Origin: Burkholderiales bacterium | Lineage (GTDB): Bacteria > Pseudomonadota > Gammaproteobacteria > Burkholderiales > Burkholderiaceae_C | Assembly: GCA_016213205.1 (NCBI GenBank) | Contig: JACRAZ010000056.1 | Location: 1 to 53,774, forward strand | Reading direction: 5' to 3' | DNA: 53,774 nucleotides | In this document: positions 48,333-53,774 of the stretch, one piece after another | Position numbering within the stretch: the stretch's first letter is position 1 | How the letters are laid out: each line of letters opens with the position of its first letter | Position numbers and translations under genes: made by a program | Notes under the pieces: model-generated | What the model was told of the DNA's origin: nothing | Database searches by the model: none | What the model saw: the letters and a program-made list of their open reading frames with translations, nothing else

Positions 48333-51161
48333 ATGCGCACAGGTCAAGCATCTGGCCTTCGACGTTCGGCGCGGCTGGCCTTGGCGCTGGCCGCCGCTCT
48401 GGCATTGCTGCCACTGGGCGGCCACGCGGCCGGCAGCGACAAGGCCAATGCCTACTACGAGGATGCGCTCAAGCGCTACAGCGCCGGTGATGCCGCCGGC
48501 GCCGTGCTGCAGCTGAAGAACGCGCTGCAGATCGACAAGAACCTGCTGCAGGTGCAGGTGCTGATGGGCCAGGCCTCGCTGGCCAGCAGCGACCCGATCG
48601 CGGCTGAAGTCGCCTTCACCGAAGCGTTGCGCCTGGGCGTGAACCGCGCCGAGGTGGTGCTGCCGCTGGCGCAGGCGGTGGTGGCGCAGGGCAAGCACCA
48701 GCAACTGTTCGAGCGCCAGCAGTTCGCCCTGGCGGGCCTGCCCTCGGCCGTGCAGGCGCAACTGCTGCTGATCCAGGCAGGCGCCTGGTCGGACCTGGGC
48801 AACCCGCGCGAGGCGATGAAGCTGATCGCCAACGCCCGCGCGATCGACCCACGCCTGGCCAGCACCTGGCTGGCCGAAGTGCCCATCCATATCCGCACCC
48901 GCAACTTCGCCGAGGCCACCGCCGCGGTGGACAAGGCGCAGGCGCTGGCCCCTGAAGCGGCGGAGGTTCACTACCAGCGCGGCGCCATCCTGCATGTGCA
49001 AGGCGCGCAGGCCAAGGCGTTGGCTGCCTACGAACAGGCCCTGCGGCGCCAGCCCGACCATGTCGAGGCACTGATCGCGCGCGCCGGCCTGTTCTGGGAC
49101 CAGAACAAGGTGGCCGAGGCCAAACGCGACCTGGCCGAGCTGCAGAAGGTCTCGCCCGAAGAACCCCGCGGCCTGTACCTGCGCGCCATGATCCTCGAGC
49201 GCGAGGGCAACGCTGCCGGCGCCCGCGCCCTGCTGAAAGAACTCACCGGTCTGCTCGACCCGGTGCCGCCCGACTTCATCCGCTACCGGCCGCAATTCCT
49301 GCTGCTGGGCGGCCTGGCGCACGTGGGGCTGAACGAAAACGAGAAGGCCAAGCCCTACCTCGAACTGCTGCAGCGCGCACAGCCGAATTCGTCGGTGTCG
49401 AAGCTGCTGGCCAACATCTACCTGGGCGACAAGAACATCGACAAGGCCATCGAGTCGCTGGAGGCCTACCTGAAAGGCCAGCCCAACGACTCGCAGGCCC
49501 TGGCGCTGCTGGCCTCGGCCCACATGGCCAAGGGCCGGTACTCCCGGGCCACGGCCCTGATGCAGGAGGCGCTCACGCGCAAGGAATCGGCCCAGCTGCG
49601 CACCGTGCTGGGCCTGAGCCTGGCCGGCGCCGGCCGGGTGGCCGACGCCACCCCGGAACTGGAAGCCGCCTACCGCAAGGACCCGACGCTCACCCACGCC
49701 GGCGTGGCCCTGGTGGGCCTGCACCTGAAGGCCCGGCGCAACAAGCAGGCGGTGCAGATCGCCGACCAGCTGGTGCAGCGCAACCCGGCGGACGCCGCGA
49801 TGCTCAACCTGCAGGGCATGGCGCGCGGCCAATCCGGTGACGTGGCCGGCGCCACCGCCGCGTTCCAGCGCGCGGCCACGCTGGCACCATCGTTCCTGGC
49901 CCCCACGGTGAACCTGGCCCGGCTCGAGATCGCCACCGGCAAGGCCGACGCCGCCGAGGCCCGGTTGCAGGCCGCCCTCAAGCTCGACGGCAAGGATGTC
50001 GATGCGCTGCTCGAACTGGGCCAGCTGCTCGAGCGCCGCGGCAAGCCCACCGAAGCGCAGCGATCGCTGGAAGCCGCGCGTGACAACGCCGATGCCTCCA
50101 ACCTGCGCCCCGGGCTGGTGCTGGTGGACTATCACCTGCGGGGTGGGCGCATCGACGCCGCCGCCGAAGCCGTCAAGCTGCTGACCACCCGGGCGCCCGA
50201 CGATGTCACCGTGCTGCTGGCCAGCGCCCGCGTGGCGCTGGCCCAGGGTGATGCGACGATCGCGCGCTCCACGCTGACGCGCGCCTCCTCGCTGGCCGGC
50301 GCGGACCCGTCCGTGCAACTGCCGGTGGGCACGCTGCAGTTGCAGGCCGGCGATGTGGCGGGCGCTGCCTACGGCGTGCAAAAGGTGCTGGAGGTCGATC
50401 CGCAGCACCTGGCGGCACAGGCCATGGCCGCCAGCGTGGCAATCCGCCAGGGCGAGTTCGCACGGGCCGAGCTGATCGCCAAGCAGGTGATCGCCAAGCA
50501 CCCGAAGCTTGCGCTGGGGCCAGGCATCCAGGGCGACATCGCCCTCGCGCAGGGGCAGACCGCCAAGGCCGTGGACGCCTACCGGCGCGCCCACCAGGCC
50601 CAGCCCAGCACGGAAAGCCTGCTGCGCTGGATGCGCACCCAGGCCAGCACCAGCTTGCCGGCGGCCCAGCAAATCGCCAGCCAGTGGGTGCAGACCCACC
50701 CGAACGACCGTGCCGTGCGGCGCGCGCTGGCCGACAGCCATGCACTGGCGCGCAACCTCCCGGCTGCACGCGCCGCCTACCAGGAACTGCTGAAGCAGTG
50801 GCCGGACGATGTCGAGGTGATGAACAACCTTGCCAACATGCTGATCGAGGCCAAGGACGCCCCCGCCGCGCTGGCCCTGGCCGAAAAGGCGCTGACCCTC
50901 GCCCCCGGGCTGGCACACGTGCAGGGCACGGCCGGCTGGGCGGCGTTTCAGGCCGGCCAGACCGACCGGGCGCTGCAACTGCTGCGCGAGGCCCGGCTGC
51001 GCGACCCGGCCAATCCGGACACGCGCTACTTCCTGGCCGCGGTGCTGGCACGGGCCGGGCGCAACGGGGAAGCCAGGACCGAACTGTCGGCGGCGCTGGG
51101 CGACGGCCGTCAATTCCGTCACACCGAGCAGGCACGCGCCTTGATGGCCACGCTCAAGTGA
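48333..51161 (+). CDS. prsT: PEP-CTERM system TPR-repeat protein PrsT
   Basis: The 942-residue exported protein has a signal peptide (about 1-33, ending GGHAAG) followed by about 20 tetratricopeptide-like repeats, beginning DKANAYYEDALKRYSAGDAAGAV. PrsT proteins belong to the exosortase/PEP-CTERM sorting system and are thought to help exopolysaccharide or surface protein assembly at the periplasmic side. The length of about 900 residues, the signal and the N-terminal wording fit. A PEP-CTERM substrate gene follows 165 bp downstream. The exosortase itself is not in the window. Confidence 0.9.
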   Translation: MRTGQASGLRRSARLALALAAALALLPLGGHAAGSDKANAYYEDALKRYSAGDAAGAVLQLKNALQIDKNLLQVQVLMGQASLASSDPIAAEVAFTEALRLGVNRAEVVLPLAQAVVAQGKHQQLFERQQFALAGLPSAVQAQLLLIQAGAWSDLGNPREAMKLIANARAIDPRLASTWLAEVPIHIRTRNFAEATAAVDKAQALAPEAAEVHYQRGAILHVQGAQAKALAAYEQALRRQPDHVEALIARAGLFWDQNKVAEAKRDLAELQKVSPEEPRGLYLRAMILEREGNAAGARALLKELTGLLDPVPPDFIRYRPQFLLLGGLAHVGLNENEKAKPYLELLQRAQPNSSVSKLLANIYLGDKNIDKAIESLEAYLKGQPNDSQALALLASAHMAKGRYSRATALMQEALTRKESAQLRTVLGLSLAGAGRVADATPELEAAYRKDPTLTHAGVALVGLHLKARRNKQAVQIADQLVQRNPADAAMLNLQGMARGQSGDVAGATAAFQRAATLAPSFLAPTVNLARLEIATGKADAAEARLQAALKLDGKDVDALLELGQLLERRGKPTEAQRSLEAARDNADASNLRPGLVLVDYHLRGGRIDAAAEAVKLLTTRAPDDVTVLLASARVALAQGDATIARSTLTRASSLAGADPSVQLPVGTLQLQAGDVAGAAYGVQKVLEVDPQHLAAQAMAASVAIRQGEFARAELIAKQVIAKHPKLALGPGIQGDIALAQGQTAKAVDAYRRAHQAQPSTESLLRWMRTQASTSLPAAQQIASQWVQTHPNDRAVRRALADSHALARNLPAARAAYQELLKQWPDDVEVMNNLANMLIEAKDAPAALALAEKALTLAPGLAHVQGTAGWAAFQAGQTDRALQLLREARLRDPANPDTRYFLAAVLARAGRNGEARTELSAALGDGRQFRHTEQARALMATLK

Positions 51162-51326
51162 GGGGTGCCTGGTGACGCGCGCCCTCCTTACACTCGCTCG
51201 CAAGACGTTGGCAATCGTCGTGAAGTGCCCCCCACTCCACCGAAAGCCTCGATCACCATCGGATGCCGCCCGCCGGCCCCGGGTTACCCACCCGGCCTCG
51301 GCAGCGGCAACCGCCAGGAGCCTTTC

Positions 51327-52229
51327 ATGACTGCACCCCTTGGTTTCGTCGCTCGAGCGGCCCTCGTTTCAGCCCTGTCGCTGGCCGGCTCGCTGGCCAT
51401 GGCGCAAACCAACTTCTCGCTGAACCTCGGCAACACCTGTACCGACATCGGCGCCAGCCCCACCACCATGGGCCAGAAGAACACCGGCACCTGCGGCACG
51501 GTGGATGGCTTCGCCACCAAGGTCACCGGCTGGGCGGCAGACACCACCGCCAGCGCCACCGCGTCCTTCACCCAGCAGTGGGTGCAGAACTACGGCAGCG
51601 GCAGTGGCCTCGGGGTGAAGCTCACCTCGGGCACCGGCGCCATCGAAACGACGTCCCCCGACCACGCGGTCGACAACAACCAGCAGCTCGAAGGCGTGCT
51701 GCTGTACTTCGGCCAGGCCATCACGCTGAAGCAACTGGCGGTGGGCTGGGCCTCGGCCGACTCCGACCTGTCGCTGTTTGCCTACACCGGCAGCGCGACT
51801 TCGAGCGCCACCACCGCGATGAGCGGCACCAAGGTGGGCGGCGCCACCGGTACCAGCGGCATCGGCGGCAGCTGGGCCCTGGTGGGCAACTACGCCAATG
51901 CCGACAACCCGAACGGCAGCACCACGACCGACACGCCCTTCGGTGTGAACGCCGGCAACGTGAGCTCGAGCTGGTGGTTCGTCAGCGCCTACAACTCGAA
52001 GTTCGGCGGCAGCTGCACCGGCACCGATGGCAACGCGAGCACCAGCTGCTCGAACACCAATAACACCACCTCCAGCCCCACCGACTTCTTCAAGTTCCTC
52101 AGCGTGGCCGGCACCTACGGCGGCGGCAACACCCAGCAGACACCGGAGCCGGCCTCGATCGCCCTGGTGTCGATGGGCCTGATCGGCGCCCTCGGCCTGC
52201 GTCGCCGCCGGAACGCCACGCACGCCTGA
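51327..52229 (+). CDS. PEP-CTERM sorting domain protein
   Basis: The 300-residue protein has a signal peptide (MTAPLGFVARAALVSALSLA, ending AMAQ), a Gly/Ser/Thr/Asn-rich beta-type body with few charged residues, and a C-terminal PEP-CTERM tail: PEPAS, a hydrophobic stretch (IALVSMGLIGALGL) and RRRR. Exosortase would cleave after the tail engages the membrane. CAGGAG precedes the ATG at 51327. Six cysteines in the mature part could form disulfides. It directly follows prsT, so it may be that protein's partner. Function beyond surface display is unknown. Confidence 0.92.
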   Translation: MTAPLGFVARAALVSALSLAGSLAMAQTNFSLNLGNTCTDIGASPTTMGQKNTGTCGTVDGFATKVTGWAADTTASATASFTQQWVQNYGSGSGLGVKLTSGTGAIETTSPDHAVDNNQQLEGVLLYFGQAITLKQLAVGWASADSDLSLFAYTGSATSSATTAMSGTKVGGATGTSGIGGSWALVGNYANADNPNGSTTTDTPFGVNAGNVSSSWWFVSAYNSKFGGSCTGTDGNASTSCSNTNNTTSSPTDFFKFLSVAGTYGGGNTQQTPEPASIALVSMGLIGALGLRRRRNATHA

Positions 52230-52283
52230 GCCCGGTGCACCTGGGGGCGGTCTAGAATCGCGCCCCCCACCACCCCACCCGTA

Positions 52284-52311
52284 CAGCCCGGTGTCTCGCG
52301 ACACCGGGCTG
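52284..52311 (+). terminator. Perfect 12-bp hairpin between PEP-CTERM gene and yegD
   Basis: CAGCCCGGTGTC (52284-52295) pairs perfectly with GACACCGGGCTG (52300-52311) around loop TCGC and is followed by TTGCCTTTG. It looks like a rho-independent terminator for the PEP-CTERM gene. Its right arm ends only 13 bases before the yegD ATG, so in a transcript reading through it could also mask translation initiation. Confidence 0.75.
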
Positions 52312-52324
52312 TTGCCTTTGCGCC

Positions 52325-53641
52325 ATGCCCGCTGCTGACCGCCCCGCCGATCTCTGCGCGATCGACTTCGGCACTTCCAACTCCGCGATCGCGCTGCCCA
52401 CGCAGGCCGGGGTGCGGCTGGTCGAGCTCGAACCCGGTCACCGCACGATGCCCACCGCGGTGTTCTATGCCGTCGAGGGGCTGGAGCCGCACGAGGACCC
52501 GCACCGCCACTACGGCCGTGCCGCCGTGGCCGCCTACGTGGAAGGGCTCGAGGGCCGGCTGATGCGCTCGATGAAGAGCATCCTCGGCTCGACGCTGGCC
52601 GAGCAGGCCACCGAGGTGGGGGCAGGCCGCTCGGTGCGTTACCTCGATGTCGTGTCGGGTTACCTGCGGCACCTGAAGACCCTGGCCGAGCGCGAGGCCG
52701 GCCAGCCCTTGCGACGGGTGGTGCTGGGGCGGCCGGTGTTCTTCGTCGATGACGACCCCGAACGTGACGCCGCCGCACAGGCTGCGCTCGAACGCGCGGC
52801 GCGCGAGGTGGGCTTTGCCGAGGTGAGCTTCCAGTACGAGCCGATCGCGGCCGCGCTGGACTACGAAACCACGGTCACGCAGGAGCAGCGCGTGCTGGTG
52901 GCCGACATCGGTGGCGGCACCTCGGACTTCTCGCTGGTGCGCGTGGGGCCGCAGCAGCGCCAGCGGGTCGATCGCCGGGGCGACATCCTCGCCAATCACG
53001 GCGTGCACATCGCCGGCACCGACTTCGACCGCCACATCGAGCTCGCGCGCATCCTGCCCGCATGTGGCTATCGCGGCGTCGGCCCCACCGGACGCGAGGT
53101 GCCGAGCAAGGTGTACTTCGACCTGGCGACCTGGCACCTGATCAACACCGTCTACGCACCGGCGCGGGTGGCCGAGCTGCGGCGCATGAAGTCTTTCTAC
53201 GCGGACATTCAGCAGCACCAGCGGCTGATGGCAGTGGTGGACGAGCGCCTGGGCCACGCGCTGATCGGGCGTGCCGAGGCGGCCAAGATCGAGGTCGCCG
53301 AGGCGGGGCGCAGCGCGATCGACCTGTCGCTGATCGAGCCCGGGCTGGTGGCGCAGATCGACGAGGCGGCCGCGGTGCAGGCACTGGACGCCGACCTGCA
53401 GCGCATCGTGGCCGCCGCCGACGAAACCCTGGCCCAGGCCGGGCTGGCCGCCGGCCAGGTGGATGCGCTGTACTTCACCGGCGGATCCACCGGCTTCCGG
53501 CCGCTGGCCGAGCGCATCGCGGCGCGTTTCCCATCGGCCCGCGTGATGCGCGGCGACCGTTTCGCGAGCGTGGCGCAGGGCCTGGGCGTGCACGCCCGGC
53601 GGGTGTTCGGCGCCAGCCCGGTCGGGCCCGGTCCGGCCTGA
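52325..53641 (+). CDS. yegD: YegD-like Hsp70-family ATPase
   Basis: The 438-residue protein is an actin/Hsp70 nucleotide-binding domain alone, like E. coli YegD (about 450), with no peptide-binding domain. Visible are phosphate-1 (CAIDFGTSNSAIALP), the connecting region YEPIAAALDYE, phosphate-2 (VADIGGGTSDFSLVRVG) and the adenosine motif (YFTGGSTGFRPL). Its clients and role are unknown; it is thought to be a chaperone relative. It has no obvious Shine-Dalgarno site, and a strong hairpin lies just before the start. Confidence 0.9.
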   Translation: MPAADRPADLCAIDFGTSNSAIALPTQAGVRLVELEPGHRTMPTAVFYAVEGLEPHEDPHRHYGRAAVAAYVEGLEGRLMRSMKSILGSTLAEQATEVGAGRSVRYLDVVSGYLRHLKTLAEREAGQPLRRVVLGRPVFFVDDDPERDAAAQAALERAAREVGFAEVSFQYEPIAAALDYETTVTQEQRVLVADIGGGTSDFSLVRVGPQQRQRVDRRGDILANHGVHIAGTDFDRHIELARILPACGYRGVGPTGREVPSKVYFDLATWHLINTVYAPARVAELRRMKSFYADIQQHQRLMAVVDERLGHALIGRAEAAKIEVAEAGRSAIDLSLIEPGLVAQIDEAAAVQALDADLQRIVAAADETLAQAGLAAGQVDALYFTGGSTGFRPLAERIAARFPSARVMRGDRFASVAQGLGVHARRVFGASPVGPGPA

Positions 53642-53670
53642 GAGCTTGAGAGGCTTTCCCATGCGCCCAC

Positions 53671-53770
53671 GTCAGCCCCCAGAACAAGCCCAATCTAGGC
53701 GAAAAGCGCAGCCGTGGCCGTTCCCCCGGCGAGCTTTTCAACGACGAGTGGGCTTGTTCTGGGGGCTGAC
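53671..53770. mobile_element. 100-bp MITE-like element with perfect 22-bp inverted termini
   Basis: The arms 53671-53692 and 53749-53770 are exact reverse complements over 22 bases (first arm begins GTCAGCCCCC, ends AAGCCCA). The 56-base interior has a smaller inverted pair, GAAAAGC and GCTTTTC. No coding potential is needed to explain it. It looks like a MITE or a solo repeat; I see no clear target-site duplication. It ends four bases before the window edge. Confidence 0.65.
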
Positions 53771-53774
53771 CCGA

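Noticed and set aside
47991..51203. 1070-residue minus-strand frame
   Set aside because: It mirrors the TPR repeats of prsT in antisense and therefore appears repetitive; there is no independent support.
51200..51226. Possible sigma-54 promoter (TTGGCAATCGTCGTGA) before the PEP-CTERM gene
   Set aside because: The -12 GC is not in place with the required spacing; PEP-CTERM genes can be sigma-54 dependent, but this match is too weak.

Overview
The window is GC-rich chromosomal DNA with dense coding on both strands. Gene content (a GlpS-type glycerol-3-phosphate ABC transporter, GTP-type PckG, the PEP-CTERM protein PrsT, an ECF41 sigma factor, DUF2145, AlaC) and the GC-rich dispersed repeats suggest a betaproteobacterium of the order Burkholderiales, probably near the Rubrivivax/Leptothrix/Ideonella group. 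This placement is inferred from gene content; no rRNA gene is present. I see no rRNA, tRNA, CRISPR array or intact insertion sequence.

Layout. 0.3-5.6 kb: glycerol catabolism, with glpD-glpS on the minus strand and divergent glpR-glpK on the plus strand; glpK carries an in-frame dispersed repeat. 5.8-7.7 kb: a small hypothetical gene and alaC. 7.9-13.1 kb: PBP1A, a Cache-HAMP diguanylate cyclase and queA. 13.2-15.2 kb: an ECF41 sigma factor module preceded by an exact copy of the published ECF41 promoter pattern. 15.3-17.8 kb: a large RTX protein with five beta-sandwich repeats. 18.0-21.5 kb: tgt, then a fusion of a histone-H1-like basic tail to a degenerate SNF2-type ATPase. 21.7-25.4 kb: a hybrid histidine kinase, a single-domain response regulator and a membrane protein. 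25.5-27.9 kb: a three-gene operon with four-base overlaps (small membrane protein, Lgt-like transferase, radical SAM enzyme resembling tetraether lipid synthase). 28.3-33.3 kb: a lysophospholipid transporter/acyltransferase fusion, a DUF2145 operon with a YiaA-like protein, and an exported amidohydrolase.

33.5-40.3 kb is the most distinctive region. It holds three paralogous secreted alpha/beta-hydrolases, each with ten cysteines in the mature part. Among them lie a DsbC-type disulfide isomerase, a lipase-foldase-like protein whose key motif is lost, an orphan GspC-like PDZ protein, an AraC-type regulator and, at the edge, an XRE-type regulator. I read this as a self-contained system to express, fold and export a family of disulfide-rich esterases. 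Two of the hydrolases share a 72-bp upstream block with fixed internal spacing and a nearly identical internal tract.

40.3-53.8 kb: an XRE regulator, a CaiB/BaiF CoA-transferase with an unknown partner, a MOSC protein, pckG, a metallophosphatase, a universal stress protein, a TetR regulator, prsT with a PEP-CTERM substrate, and a YegD-like Hsp70. The window ends in a 100-bp element with perfect 22-bp inverted termini.
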